Shown: one piece after another, positions 1-8,825 of the stretch
How the letters are laid out: the number at the start of each line of letters is the position of its first letter
Numbering within the stretch: the first letter of the stretch is position 1
Assembly: GCF_009495745.1 (NCBI RefSeq)
Contig: NZ_WIDQ01000020.1
Coordinates: 22,450 to 86,449 of the forward strand
DNA length: 64,000 bases
Origin: Niveispirillum sp. SYP-B3756
GTDB taxonomy: Bacteria; Pseudomonadota; Alphaproteobacteria; Azospirillales; Azospirillaceae
Reading direction: 5' to 3'
Program-made: the position numbers and the translations under genes
The notes under the pieces: model-generated
Seen by the model: the letters and a program-made list of their open reading frames with translations, nothing else
What the model was told of the DNA's origin: nothing
The model's database searches: none

Positions 1-108
1 GTCCGGCACACCAGCGGCGTATTTGGCGCTCATCTATCAATAGCATTGAGGCGAAGCCCCGCCGAGACCATCCAAGCAGTTCTAAACAATACCGAATTTC
101 ATCTGGGG

Positions 109-378
109 TCACAAGACCCCCAAATTCTTCAATGCAGCGCTGATTGCGACGATAAGGCCAGCAGTACCACCGATTGCACCCAATGCTAGCGCATATGGGG
201 CAAAGCCACGATCCAGACGCAGCTTGTCTGCTTCTGCCAATAGCTTATGCTGCTCTGCTAACAGCTTATGCTGTTCGGCCATGTACTTTTGTGTCTCTTC
301 GATCAGCTTGCCCGTCTCCGCTTGGGTGCGGTCAATCCGAGCTAGCTGTTCTTTCATGTCGATCGAAATGTCGGTCAT
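109..378 (-). CDS. Small coiled-coil membrane protein
   Basis: Protein of 89 residues, family not recognised. The N-terminal half is a strongly charged helix containing a duplicated heptad (AEQHKLL twice in tandem, then AEADKLR), which predicts a coiled coil. The C-terminal 25 residues (YALALGAIGGTAGLIVAISAAL) form one membrane segment, so it is probably a tail-anchored inner-membrane protein. I chose the start at 378 because GAGGG lies about 8 nt upstream; a longer start at 408 is possible. A perfect interrupted palindrome lies just upstream (419-437), which suggests its own repressor-controlled promoter. It runs away from the rightward transfer operon that starts at 568. Function unknown. 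Confidence 0.55.
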   Translation of the reverse strand: MTDISIDMKEQLARIDRTQAETGKLIEETQKYMAEQHKLLAEQHKLLAEADKLRLDRGFAPYALALGAIGGTAGLIVAISAALKNLGVL

Positions 379-418
379 TGGGAGCGCCCTCAATGTGGCC
401 GGGAGCATCCCCTCGCCG

Positions 419-437
419 TGTCCGCATTATGCGGACA
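419..437. promoter_or_regulatory. Interrupted palindrome, candidate operator
   Basis: TGTCCGCAT-T-ATGCGGACA, 9-bp perfect arms around one central base. It lies about 41 bp upstream of the chosen start of the leftward coiled-coil gene and about 130 bp before the rightward operon. Its size and symmetry fit a dimeric repressor site; the binding protein is unknown. Confidence 0.5.
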
Positions 438-497
438 TTGGCGACCAGAGTCAAGTCTAACAGCGATAATGCCCTGGGCTGCCAGTAAACAACCCGG

Positions 498-512
498 TTG
501 GTCCTCAAACAT
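498..512 (+). promoter_or_regulatory. Transfer-operon motif TTG-N5-CAAACAT, copy 1
   Basis: TTGGTCCTCAAACAT, ending 56 bp upstream of the first gene (568) of the operon that carries the transglycosylase, dotM and dotL. It matches the motif found before six other transfer or pilus units (12659, 15234, 15230, 37181, 40012, 50806, 60540). Here the two bases before CAAACAT's first C differ from the commoner TG. Either a regulator site or a conserved promoter element. Confidence 0.5.
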
Positions 513-567
513 CCCCGGCATAAGGCTTTAGAGCCACCAAGCCGTGATGAGATGATGGGATCAGCAG

Positions 568-990
568 ATGCGGAACATTCCAGGCAGAAGCATATCGACT
601 CCCCAACTTACTCGATACCTAGCCAGCCTGATGGCCGCCCGCGCGGGCAATATCACCTGCAATGGAGAACCGCTCAGCGTCGAGGAGGCGGCGAATGCCT
701 TCCTACCCGCATTTCTGAGAGCTGGTGATGCAAGGCTTATTGAGGCATTCGGAGGCCCGAGCGCGCTATCGCTTGAGATAAAGTCAGACCCCGAAAGCTT
801 CGTGGGGCTGTGCCTGCCGGATGACCAGCACCACCTTCCAGTTTCCGTCACGCTCCTCTCCATACTGGACGTGATCGAAGAACACCGCTCCGAAGTCGGA
901 GGACTGGAGCTATGGCCAATGATGCAGGCCTGGGCCGCCCTGGCGGACGAGCACGAACACGCGGCCTCCAGCGTGCCGACGATGAGGTGA
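568..990 (+). CDS. Hypothetical protein, first gene of dotM-dotL operon
   Basis: Protein of 140 residues with no recognised domain, no signal peptide and no membrane segment; it looks like a soluble mainly helical cytoplasmic protein. GGGA lies about 8 nt before the ATG. It is separated by 7 nt from the next gene and shares codon use with it, so it is very likely cotranscribed with the transglycosylase, dotM and dotL that follow. Its position at the head of a transfer operon suggests a transfer-related role, but nothing in the sequence identifies it. Confidence 0.6.
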   Translation: MRNIPGRSISTPQLTRYLASLMAARAGNITCNGEPLSVEEAANAFLPAFLRAGDARLIEAFGGPSALSLEIKSDPESFVGLCLPDDQHHLPVSVTLLSILDVIEEHRSEVGGLELWPMMQAWAALADEHEHAASSVPTMR

Positions 991-997
991 CATCATA

Positions 998-1870
998 ATG
1001 CCGATCATTCCCCCCCCAGGCACGCCAGACGCTGTCATTCGCCGCCGCCGGCATGCTCTCCAGATCGCGACACCCTTGCTGACAGCGGCGATCGGTCGTG
1101 GCGTCACCAATGGCCACGATACGATCGTCACAGGCCTCAGGGCAGCCGGAGAGGCGACAGGGCGACTGGCCACACTGGTGGCGGCTGGGGGAGATGAACC
1201 TGCCTCACTACGCTACATGCTCGTGTCAGATGTGGCCACGCTGCTGGGCCAACAATTTGCGGTCAGCGGCGAAATGGATTTCACGAAGCTTATCGAAGGC
1301 TACCAGCTCCCCGAATTGCTGAATGCCGCCGACGACATTGTCCGGGGGCTCGGCGATGCCGCCGACGCCGAACTCGATCCGATGACCGTCATCCGGCTGG
1401 CCAGCCTGCGTGCCATGTCTCCACTGGTCGCGGAAATCGCCAAGTTTCCCTTCTACAGCGACCGAGAAGCCCTGACGCGGGAGGTTGCAACAAAGGTCCA
1501 TGGGTCGGCACGGGGATTGGCGATCCAACTCTCGCCAATCAACTCATCCGCTTCCTCACGGCTGCAGATGTACCAGACCTCGGTTACGCAATGTGGTCGG
1601 GTATTCACCGAAATCTATCGGTCAGAACGTCTCCGCACAGTGGAAGAGCTGCTGACCAGGTCCAAGGTCAATCCGGAGGGGCACCGTGAGTTCGTCACAA
1701 CCATCAAGGCGGCCGGCGGCATGAAGGATAAGTTGGCCCGGATCTACAGCGAGTACGGCAAACAGGTGCAGGCGCTGGCTCATATGGCGACAGCGGCCTC
1801 GGCCGATATCTCGGTGAACCTTGATCCGGACGATCCACAGATGGAGCCGGGAACGGGACAGCTGCAATGA
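998..1870 (+). CDS. Hypothetical helical protein in dotM-dotL operon
   Basis: Protein of 290 residues, not recognised. It appears helical and soluble; there is no obvious signal peptide or long hydrophobic segment. A GAGGTG ribosome site lies about 9 nt upstream of the ATG. Its stop overlaps the start of the lytic transglycosylase by 4 nt (ATGA), implying translational coupling with a transfer gene. A cytoplasmic accessory of the coupling complex is a guess from context only. Confidence 0.65.
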   Translation: MPIIPPPGTPDAVIRRRRHALQIATPLLTAAIGRGVTNGHDTIVTGLRAAGEATGRLATLVAAGGDEPASLRYMLVSDVATLLGQQFAVSGEMDFTKLIEGYQLPELLNAADDIVRGLGDAADAELDPMTVIRLASLRAMSPLVAEIAKFPFYSDREALTREVATKVHGSARGLAIQLSPINSSASSRLQMYQTSVTQCGRVFTEIYRSERLRTVEELLTRSKVNPEGHREFVTTIKAAGGMKDKLARIYSEYGKQVQALAHMATAASADISVNLDPDDPQMEPGTGQLQ

Positions 1871-2292
1871 CCCTGAAGTGCCTAGCCGTGGCCGTCGCGA
1901 TGTACGCACCAGCAGACATTGGCGAGCAGACGTTCGGTATTGCCCTTGAGGCGATAGCCGAAGTCGAGGGCGGATTATCCGGGCTTGAATCCCAGAACGA
2001 CAACGGCACGGCTGATCTCGGAAGGATGCAAATCAACACGATATGGGTGCCCGAGCTGGCGCAGGCCTGGGGCCGGTCGCAGGAAGAAACCAAAGCGCTC
2101 CTCCGTGACAACGAATGCCGCAACGTGGTGGTCTCTGCCTACATCCTGTCTATGAAGGTCCATGAAGCTGGTGGCCTTTGGGGCGGGATCAGGCTCTACC
2201 ATTCTGCGACACCGGATAAGGCCGACGCCTACCAGGCCAAGGTCGTTGCAGTGCTCCAGAGGCGGCTGAAGAAGGATGCGGCCGATGGCTAA
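1867..2292 (+). CDS. Lytic transglycosylase, conjugation type
   Basis: Protein of 141 residues with a compact SLT (lysozyme-like) fold. The family cleaves peptidoglycan so that a transfer channel can cross the wall. Visible motifs are the catalytic-type glutamate in AEVEGG (about residue 35), NDNGTADLGRMQINTIW (the family's NxxGxxDxGxMQIN block, about 45-61), a conserved ECRNVVVSAYIL helix and the YHSATP block. The N-terminus is weakly hydrophobic, so export may depend on a short or degenerate signal. It overlaps the preceding gene by 4 nt and dotM by a few bases, so it belongs to the transfer operon. RP4 TrbN and R64 PilT are similar enzymes. A second, divergent copy is at 62898. Confidence 0.85.
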   Translation: MTLKCLAVAVAMYAPADIGEQTFGIALEAIAEVEGGLSGLESQNDNGTADLGRMQINTIWVPELAQAWGRSQEETKALLRDNECRNVVVSAYILSMKVHEAGGLWGGIRLYHSATPDKADAYQAKVVAVLQRRLKKDAADG

Positions 2293-3493
2293 TAACCAAA
2301 GCCCCAATCCCGATACGACGCTCATCGTGGTCGTGGGTGTCACCTTTCTCCTGGTCTTAACGCTATGGCTGGTCTGGTCGGCCGCTTCGGAGCAAATTTC
2401 GACCTTCGTTGTCCAGCTCAAGAAAGCGCAGCTCGCCGTTTTGGTACCGTTCGCAGATCATCTGCGCCCCCTCGACCATTGGCTTGCATCGACTCCACGC
2501 AAATGGACGCCGACCGAGCTGATTGCGTTGTGCAGGGCTGTCGGAGAAACCGCGCGGTGGCCTATCGCTGCATCACTAATCGCGATGGCTATCTTTGTCC
2601 TTCTACGGATGCCGACAGGCCGGTTTCGTAACCGACTGGGCCTGGAGGAACTGATTGGCGAGCAGGTCAAGGTGTGGCCTGTGATCAAGCCAATTATGCG
2701 TGATGACCCGAGAAAGTTCGACCGCCGCCCGGGACATGTTTCGCCAGGCCAGGATCTGGGCCCCTGGGGCTGGCATCTGACACCACAGGAATGGCTGGAC
2801 TGGATTGGGTGCGGAAGCACCTTCGACAATCCGAAGGTGTCACGGGCACTCGAAACCCAGCTTGGTCCCCGCTGGAACGGCGTTGCCGACCTGCCGCAGC
2901 ACATCCGGGCCCTGATGGCTGCCTTTGCCCTGAAGATCGTCCGGGACCGCGACGGCGCAAGAGACCTGCTTGCAGCCCTTTCATATGTCTATGCCCGTCC
3001 GCAACTCGCGTGGTGGCATCGCCACCAGGTCAGCGCCCGATGGCCAAGTCTTATCCGTCGACGCTTTGAAAAAGTCTTTGGATATATGCGCCGGACTTGG
3101 CCGGCGCCGGCTTGGCCGCCGGGTCTCCCCGCCCATATCGCCTATCTTGTCGAAGACACCCTCGCCGAGCACGAGCAACTGGTCGCTTCCATTGCGAGCC
3201 GTCACGCGTGGCGGACCACGGCCATGCTCCGCCTGCTTCAGGTTGCCCGCGAAAAGGGTGGGGTGGTGGCGCCCAGCGAATTCATCTGGCTCAAGAATGT
3301 CGACCGCGCCCTCTGGTACCCGATGCACGATCTCGGCATGCGCCGCCCTCACGCGGAGGCCGCTGGCGCCATGGAGCACTACTGGGCGGAACTCGAAATG
3401 AAAGAGCCGGTCATCCAGCCGATCATTGTCAATTCGCTGGCGGCAGCCGCCGCGGTATTCAAGGAACGTTCCGATGCGATCAGCAAGCCATAA
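2285..3493 (+). CDS. dotM: DotM/IcmP/TrbA coupling-complex protein
   Basis: Protein of 402 residues. In type IVB systems DotM is an inner-membrane partner of the coupling ATPase DotL and helps recruit substrates. Two membrane segments are visible, about residues 12-35 (TTLIVVVGVTFLLVLTLWLV) and about 95-110 (WPIAASLIAMAIFVLL), followed by a cytoplasmic domain. Family-typical blocks are GHVSPGQDLGPWGWHL, then FIWLKNVDRALWYPMHDLG and RPHAEAAGAMEHYWAE near the C-terminus. The start at 2285 is preferred over 2276 because AGGA then sits about 9 nt upstream. It lies directly before the small ORF at 3474 and dotL, as trbA and trbC are neighbours on IncI plasmids. Confidence 0.85.
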   Translation: MANNQSPNPDTTLIVVVGVTFLLVLTLWLVWSAASEQISTFVVQLKKAQLAVLVPFADHLRPLDHWLASTPRKWTPTELIALCRAVGETARWPIAASLIAMAIFVLLRMPTGRFRNRLGLEELIGEQVKVWPVIKPIMRDDPRKFDRRPGHVSPGQDLGPWGWHLTPQEWLDWIGCGSTFDNPKVSRALETQLGPRWNGVADLPQHIRALMAAFALKIVRDRDGARDLLAALSYVYARPQLAWWHRHQVSARWPSLIRRRFEKVFGYMRRTWPAPAWPPGLPAHIAYLVEDTLAEHEQLVASIASRHAWRTTAMLRLLQVAREKGGVVAPSEFIWLKNVDRALWYPMHDLGMRRPHAEAAGAMEHYWAELEMKEPVIQPIIVNSLAAAAAVFKERSDAISKP

Positions 3494-3893
3494 GACGCAT
3501 GCAAAACGTCGAGGCAACACCATTATCCTGACCGCAGCGGGATCAGATCCGGTTCTGGCCGTACTGGATGCCCGTTCGGTCGTTGAGATCAGTACTACGC
3601 AAGGCGGTCAGCTTCACCTGAAGGACGGCAAGGGCCAAATCCGCATCTTCACGCTGGCCAGCCAGGAAGACGCCCGCGACGCGCTCTATGCCATATCTTC
3701 AAGCATTTGCCGTTGGGGTCTGTTGCGCCGCATCGGCACCGGCCTGGCTGTCGTCGGAACCGTCGTGGCGATCCTGGGCATGGTGACGTTAGCGCAGATC
3801 CTGACGACAGCCAGGCCGACGCCGGCGGTCGCACAACCCTCGGCCGTACCGCCTCAACAGGGCTTGCAGGGCTTCGGTCTCGAAGTGGATTGA
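3474..3893 (+). CDS. Small membrane protein between dotM and dotL
   Basis: Protein of 139 residues, not recognised. The N-terminal 75 residues contain beta-rich sequence (AVLDARSVVEISTTQGGQLH, then QIRIFTLASQEDARDALYAI) that resembles a small PH-like or bacterial-PH fold. A membrane segment follows at about 85-105 (GTGLAVVGTVVAILGMVTLAQIL), then a short proline-rich tail. The start overlaps the dotM stop, and dotL begins 5 nt after its end. The tight packing argues for a coupling-complex accessory, in the place where R64 carries trbB; it has no thioredoxin-like CxxC, so it is not TrbB. Confidence 0.6.
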   Translation: MRSASHKTHAKRRGNTIILTAAGSDPVLAVLDARSVVEISTTQGGQLHLKDGKGQIRIFTLASQEDARDALYAISSSICRWGLLRRIGTGLAVVGTVVAILGMVTLAQILTTARPTPAVAQPSAVPPQQGLQGFGLEVD

Positions 3894-3897
3894 CGGC

Positions 3898-6585
3898 ATG
3901 CGCATTACATTCCGCGCGCCTGATTCAAAGTATGAACGTCGTATAGAGCGGCAACTTCGCGACACGCGCCCGGTCTTGGTGCAAGTCGGCGAAGCGTTGT
4001 CCGACCCCATGGCGGCGGCGGTCGGCCTGATTGGGCTGGCGATGGTGGCCATATTTTTCCCCGCAGCGTCGGACCTGGCCCTGCTGCTCGGCCTGCTCGG
4101 AATGCTCTGGTCGATGACCAGGCCCTATGGACTGCCGCTGCATATGCCACAATGGTCGGGCGCGAAGGACCCCAACGACGTGCATCCGGGCACCATGCGG
4201 CCGGTGAAGGCGAAGGGCATCATCTATTTCGGCAACGAGGTGGGCTCCTCTGCGCAGGTGATGGCCACCAACGATTACCTGCGTCAGCACCAGATGACCC
4301 TTGGCACCACCGGGTCGGGCAAAACCGAATTCCTCAAAGCCAAGGCCACCAATACGCTGTGCTGGGGATCTGGGTTCATCCTGATCGACGGCAAGGCTGA
4401 CAACAAGCTGTACGGGGACATCCTCACCATCGCCCGCCGATTTGGTCGCGACGACAGCGTTCTCGTCATGAACTACATGACCGGCAGCAGCGATGCCGGC
4501 TCCACCTCCAACACGATGAACCCTTTCGCGGAAGGTTCGTCCTCGGCGCTCAACGAATTGCTCGTGAGCCTGATGGACGAATCCTCGGGCGATGGCATGT
4601 GGAAAGGCCGCGCCATCGCGTTGTCCAGTTCGATCATGACGGCCGTGGTGTGGCTCCGGGACAACCAGGCTGGCTATAATCTGAACGTGGAAACGATCAG
4701 CGACGCGCTGGTGCTGAAGAATGTGGTCAAGCTGTCTCGCGACAAGGCCCTTCCCGCCCACATTCGCGTTCCGCTCATGGACTATTTGAAGTCCGTTCCC
4801 GGCTATAAGGACGAAAGCTTCAACGATAATGGCAGCGAACGCACCGACCCAAATGCGAAGGGAGGTCCAGACAAAGGATTGGCGACCTGCCGCGAGCAAC
4901 ACGGCTATCTCCAGATGCAGTTCACCCGAGTGCTGAACGACTTGGCGAACACATACGGTTATATCTTCAAAACTAGGGCCGGCGAAATCGACATGTACGA
5001 TGTGGTGGTGAACCGCCGAATCCTGGTCGTATTGATGCCGTCATTGGAGAAGAGCCCTGAGAGTCTTGCTGGTCTGGGAAAAATCGTTGTCGCCACATTG
5101 AAAAACGTGATGGCGAAGTGTCTCGGCTCCGCCATTGAGGGGGAATGGGCAGAAATCATCGAAAACAAGGTGACCAACTCGGCGAGCCCGGCATTGGCCA
5201 TGTTCGATGAAGTCGGCTACTACGCCACAAACGGGATGGCCATGATGGCAGCGCAGGCGCGTGGCCTCGGCTTCTCCATTGATTTTGCTGCCCAGGACGA
5301 GGCAGCCATGAAGCGACGCATTAAGGAGGAGGTGGACTCCATCAAGGGCAACGCCAACCTGAAATTCTTCCTTCGGCTCGAAGACACCGGCGACACGAAG
5401 CGAACCTTCGAAGAGGGCGCAGGTGAAATGGATATCACCAAGGTCCGCGGATTTGACGATGACGGCGCCGGTCTTGGCTATCGCGCCCAGTCTGGGGCGG
5501 GACTGGAGAGGGTTCGGCGCGGTACGTTCCTGGACCTGAAGGGCCAACCCCTTGGGTTCGCTCACCTGATGGTCGGTGACAAAATCATCCGGATGCGGGT
5601 TGCCAATATCGACCACGGCAAGCTCAAATACCTGCGCGTGAACCGGTTCATGGCCGTCGAGCTGCCAAAAGCAGCCGAGATCCAGGAACGCAATCTTGCC
5701 GGCGCCATCCATCAACGGCTTACCACCAAGGGATTCAAGGTCGCCGACCATGTTGGGCCATTCGCGGCCAGTCCGGAAATCACCGACATGGCCGCCACAC
5801 TGGCCACGTTGAAAGCGGCTGGCATTCGTGTGGCATCGACAGAGCGCGGTATCGTCGCCCTGGCCAGCCTTCATGTGCCGCTCCGCACGAGGGCAACGCT
5901 GGCCGCCGTCGCGGTGACCACCGTCGAAAACGCAATAACCGGACCCGCGACAGGTGTCATTGACCCTTCCAACCTTATTCCTACACCCATAAACCCTGAA
6001 ATAAACCTTGTGATCGACCTTGTAGATATGCCCGACGATGGTCTCATTGAGGGGGAGGCCGGCCATGCCGCACTGGCTCCGCCAGAGGGAAGTGACCAGG
6101 AGGACCTCGTCGCTGAACGCGTCCAGCGCGCTCAAGCAGATCAGGCAGACACCGAGATGCAGGACATGCTTGTGCGGGCCTTCGCTGATCTCTACGGCCA
6201 GATTCACGAGCGCGGAATTCTCGGGCCACTGCCCCCTGCCACAGATAGTTTCCCGCCAACTGCAGCCGGTTCGAATGACGACATGTCAGCGATTGCATTC
6301 ATCACTGGCGTGGGCGATCCCAGCTTCTCTCAGGCAGTCTTCGGTGGGGAAGATGGCAGGGCCGCGGTTGCTGTCGGCATTTCAGCGATGGAAATGATGA
6401 CTGGTGCCAGCAGGGATGAGGCAACTGTAGTTGCCGGCGCCCTCCTGGACGCGGCCGAGCAGGCAACCATCTATCCTTCGAAGCCGACGCCGGCCCCTCT
6501 TCCGAAAGCTGATCTCAAAAGCGCACTGAATGTGCTTCGCACCGCGTTGGCAGCAAAACAGGGTGAAGGACGGAATTCAGGTTGA
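3898..6585 (+). CDS. dotL: DotL/IcmO/TrbC type IV coupling ATPase
   Basis: Protein of 895 residues. DotL is the VirD4-like ATPase that brings DNA or protein substrates to the type IVB channel. Two membrane segments lie at about residues 38-75. Walker A is GTTGSGKT (136-143) and Walker B is ALAMFDE (432-438). The IYFGNEVGSSAQVMATNDYLRQH lead-in and the region around FSIDFAAQDEAAMKRRIKEE are family-typical. The 250-residue C-terminal part is acidic and low in similarity; in Legionella this region binds DotN and the IcmS-IcmW adaptors. Here dotN (41902) and an IcmW-like gene (15299) are both present. It is the last gene of the first operon; hipB starts 60 bp later. Confidence 0.92.
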   Translation: MRITFRAPDSKYERRIERQLRDTRPVLVQVGEALSDPMAAAVGLIGLAMVAIFFPAASDLALLLGLLGMLWSMTRPYGLPLHMPQWSGAKDPNDVHPGTMRPVKAKGIIYFGNEVGSSAQVMATNDYLRQHQMTLGTTGSGKTEFLKAKATNTLCWGSGFILIDGKADNKLYGDILTIARRFGRDDSVLVMNYMTGSSDAGSTSNTMNPFAEGSSSALNELLVSLMDESSGDGMWKGRAIALSSSIMTAVVWLRDNQAGYNLNVETISDALVLKNVVKLSRDKALPAHIRVPLMDYLKSVPGYKDESFNDNGSERTDPNAKGGPDKGLATCREQHGYLQMQFTRVLNDLANTYGYIFKTRAGEIDMYDVVVNRRILVVLMPSLEKSPESLAGLGKIVVATLKNVMAKCLGSAIEGEWAEIIENKVTNSASPALAMFDEVGYYATNGMAMMAAQARGLGFSIDFAAQDEAAMKRRIKEEVDSIKGNANLKFFLRLEDTGDTKRTFEEGAGEMDITKVRGFDDDGAGLGYRAQSGAGLERVRRGTFLDLKGQPLGFAHLMVGDKIIRMRVANIDHGKLKYLRVNRFMAVELPKAAEIQERNLAGAIHQRLTTKGFKVADHVGPFAASPEITDMAATLATLKAAGIRVASTERGIVALASLHVPLRTRATLAAVAVTTVENAITGPATGVIDPSNLIPTPINPEINLVIDLVDMPDDGLIEGEAGHAALAPPEGSDQEDLVAERVQRAQADQADTEMQDMLVRAFADLYGQIHERGILGPLPPATDSFPPTAAGSNDDMSAIAFITGVGDPSFSQAVFGGEDGRAAVAVGISAMEMMTGASRDEATVVAGALLDAAEQATIYPSKPTPAPLPKADLKSALNVLRTALAAKQGEGRNSG

Positions 6586-6590
6586 TTGCA

Positions 6591-6614
6591 TATTGTAAAG
6601 TATGGTTTACAATA
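6591..6614. promoter_or_regulatory. Perfect inverted repeat upstream of hipB
   Basis: TATTGTAAA-6 nt-TTTACAATA, 9-bp perfect arms, centred about 43 bp upstream of the hipB start. HipB-type antitoxins repress their own operon by binding such palindromes, so this is the likely HipB operator. It lies in the only gap between dotL and hipB. Confidence 0.65.
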
Positions 6615-6645
6615 TCGGAGTTATCGTAAGTTTTGGTTTTCATAA

Positions 6646-6960
6646 ATGGCCACCGCCCTTTCGAGCCCGGAACTCGACAATCTAGCCGTCTTGGGGCAAT
6701 CCCTTCGCTTAGCCAGACGCCGTAGAAACCTGACCCAGGACGAAATGGCCGATCGGATGGGGGTGTCACGGCCGACATATAGTCAGCTCGAAAGGGGCTC
6801 AGCGACGGTTGGCCTGGGCATCCTGCTGCGGGCGATGACCGTTCTAGGTTATCCGGAAAGGATTGGCGGTTTGCTGGCCGAGGACCCGATCGGCGATGCG
6901 ATGGATGATGCATCTGGCAGACAAAGGATAAGGAAGCCGCATGGCCTGGCAGATTTCTAA
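6646..6960 (+). CDS. hipB: HipB-like XRE-family antitoxin/repressor
   Basis: Protein of 104 residues with one XRE helix-turn-helix at about residues 15-68 (LRLARRRRNLTQDEMADRMGV followed by SRPTYSQLERG). HipB proteins neutralise the HipA kinase and repress the hipBA operon. The coding sequence overlaps hipA by 20 nt, the usual toxin-antitoxin arrangement. A perfect inverted repeat at 6591-6614 is the likely operator. The C-terminal tail after about residue 85 is charged and could reach the HipA partner, but this is inference. Probably a plasmid-stability or persistence module inserted as cargo after dotL. Confidence 0.8.
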   Translation: MATALSSPELDNLAVLGQSLRLARRRRNLTQDEMADRMGVSRPTYSQLERGSATVGLGILLRAMTVLGYPERIGGLLAEDPIGDAMDDASGRQRIRKPHGLADF

Positions 6961-8278
6961 AGACGGTCGCATCGACAGGCTTGTGGTCTTCCGTGTGCTG
7001 CCTACCGAGGGGGCGGTGCCGATCGGCCAACTCGTTTTTGAGGGGAAGGGGCCGGTACGGCAGAGCCGGTTCGCCTACGCACGTTCCTGGACGGAGCGAG
7101 CGGACAAGGTCGCCATTGATCCTGTGAACCTACGGCTATCGTCGAAGCAGACGCAGAGCACCCCCTATGAGGTGCCGCTGCCCTTCTACGATGTCGGTCC
7201 CGATGGATGGGGCAAGCAGGTCTTGGCAGCTGCCTACCCTGGCCACCAGCTGGGCATGGGCGAGTTACTGGCCCTGGGAGGAGACGATAGGACGGGTGAC
7301 CTGCTTTTCGGACCCGATCCATCAGGGCCGTCGACCTGGGTCCCTGAGGCGCCGCCAATGGGAGATCGGCTTGCCCGAGAAGACGACTTGGCCCAGTTGC
7401 TCGAAGCGGCAGCAGCCATGGAGGAAGGCAAGATCACAGACCCCAGCCTGCGGCTGCTCATGCGGTCCTCGGCCGACATCGGCGGCGCCAGGCCGAAGAC
7501 ACGATTCAACAGTGATGGGAGATCCTGGATTGCGAAGTTCCCGGCCTGGGGCGACCCGTTCGATGACCCACGCGCCGAAGCCGTGTGCCTGGACATAGCC
7601 GCCGGCGCCGGCGTCCCTGTCCCTTCCCGCAGGCTCGTCACGATCAATGATCGATCCGTGCTGCTGGTGGAACGCTTCGACCGGGGTCCAGCCGGCGAGC
7701 GTCACGGCTATATCAGTGCCGGGACCCTTTTGAGGGAGCCACCGGCGACCTACAGGACCGCCATGACCTATCTCGACATCGCGGTGAAGGCGGCCGCCAT
7801 CGGTGTTGCTGACGCGCGTGCCGATATCTTCCGACGCATGCTTGTCAACAGCTTCGTCCATAACACCGACGATCACCTGCGGAACATGGCATTGATCCGC
7901 ACTGGTCGCGCCTGGCAGGTAGCGCCCGCGTTCGACATCGTCCCACACCGTCCGAACCGTCATGTGCTGGCTCCGGCGCCTGGCGTCCGGCCGGACTGTG
8001 ATCCCGCCCTGGCCTTTTCGACCAGCAAGGCCTTCGGGCTCCCCGTCGGCGAAGCGGCTGCAATCTACGACCAGGTCGCACAGGCGGCACAGGATATTGG
8101 CCAATTGCTGGACAAGCACCACACGTCGCCCAAGGACCGTGAGGTGCTTACCACCCTGTTGAGCCGTTGCCTGTCACCGCCGGCCGTCACGATGTCTGTG
8201 GGCTATGCGGGCCAGCCCATGGCAGAAGCGGATATGGACCACGATAGTGATCCGTATGATGGTCCTCGTTTGAAGTGA
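6941..8278 (+). CDS. hipA: HipA-like serine/threonine kinase toxin
   Basis: Protein of 445 residues, the usual HipA length. HipA kinases phosphorylate a translation factor (glutamyl-tRNA synthetase in E. coli) and cause growth arrest. The N-terminal HipA_N region includes VGPDGWGKQVL. The Gly-rich autophosphorylation loop is SSADIGGARPK (about 177-187), and the conserved lysine block is SWIAKFPAWGD. The catalytic block is NTDDHLRNMAL (about 307-317), and the metal-binding APAFDI follows at about 328. All key residues seem intact, so the toxin should be active. The ATG lies inside the end of hipB. The exact target cannot be read from the sequence. Confidence 0.85.
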   Translation: MAWQISKDGRIDRLVVFRVLPTEGAVPIGQLVFEGKGPVRQSRFAYARSWTERADKVAIDPVNLRLSSKQTQSTPYEVPLPFYDVGPDGWGKQVLAAAYPGHQLGMGELLALGGDDRTGDLLFGPDPSGPSTWVPEAPPMGDRLAREDDLAQLLEAAAAMEEGKITDPSLRLLMRSSADIGGARPKTRFNSDGRSWIAKFPAWGDPFDDPRAEAVCLDIAAGAGVPVPSRRLVTINDRSVLLVERFDRGPAGERHGYISAGTLLREPPATYRTAMTYLDIAVKAAAIGVADARADIFRRMLVNSFVHNTDDHLRNMALIRTGRAWQVAPAFDIVPHRPNRHVLAPAPGVRPDCDPALAFSTSKAFGLPVGEAAAIYDQVAQAAQDIGQLLDKHHTSPKDREVLTTLLSRCLSPPAVTMSVGYAGQPMAEADMDHDSDPYDGPRLK

Positions 8279-8342
8279 TCAACGCGTATGCAGCGGAACC
8301 GAAGGTCTTTGAACTGCGCACCGCTGGCCCTATAATCTCAGC

Positions 8343-8825
8343 ATGATGGAACCGTCGACAGCATCACAGAGTGTTTTGGCCTTGGGGCGAGCTGCGAAAG
8401 TTGCCGTCGTCGATCAGCTTTTGCCCGCATTGCCCAACCTTGATCGGACAAGCCTCCTCCAGTCGCTTAAGGATCTGGAGAGGGCTGGCTTAGCCGAACG
8501 GTTGGACAACAATGCCTGGCTGTTCCCGCATCAGGGCAAACCGCGTCTCAGCTTTTCCAGGACGTGGAGTAAACCCGGTGGCGCGACCCCTGATGTCGAG
8601 ATTGCTGCGACACTCGCCAACCCCAGGCTGGCCGACTTGGTACAATTATGCCTCGCCTACAGCGAGCGCAGAGTACGGACGAACCTGGATACGCTCATTG
8701 AAGAGGACGCCCTACGTCCCCCGATGATTGCTCGCCTTGGGTCGATGCTGAATAACATTCACGCTGGCTTCATTGCCGCCGCGCGGAGACGCTATGAGCG
8801 AACTTTATCTGGACGCGCTTCCTGA
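8343..8825 (+). CDS. Winged-helix antitoxin-like protein (AbiEi-type)
   Basis: Protein of 160 residues. The first 70 residues look like a winged helix (VAVVDQLLPALPNLDRTSLL then SLKDLERAGLAERLDNNAWL), as in the AbiEi-type antitoxins of type IV toxin-antitoxin pairs. The rest is helical and unassigned. It overlaps by 32 nt a downstream nucleotidyltransferase-like gene (8794), which is the reason for the antitoxin call. Because that partner carries a premature stop, this gene may be an orphan. Confidence in the family is moderate; the gene itself is well supported. Confidence 0.5.
   Translation: MMEPSTASQSVLALGRAAKVAVVDQLLPALPNLDRTSLLQSLKDLERAGLAERLDNNAWLFPHQGKPRLSFSRTWSKPGGATPDVEIAATLANPRLADLVQLCLAYSERRVRTNLDTLIEEDALRPPMIARLGSMLNNIHAGFIAAARRRYERTLSGRAS

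Noticed and set aside
1..108. Possible gene at the left window edge
   Set aside because: No frame of useful length with a start or recognisable protein; I see nothing supportable.
3925..4902. Leftward 325-codon frame opposite dotL
   Set aside because: It mirrors dotL codons in a GC-rich gene, has no ribosome site and no domain sense; dotL is certain on the other strand.
5041..6207. Leftward 388-codon frame opposite dotL
   Set aside because: Antisense shadow of dotL; the sequence shows no family features.
7322..8122. Leftward 266-codon frame opposite hipA
   Set aside because: Antisense shadow of hipA, whose catalytic motifs are clear.
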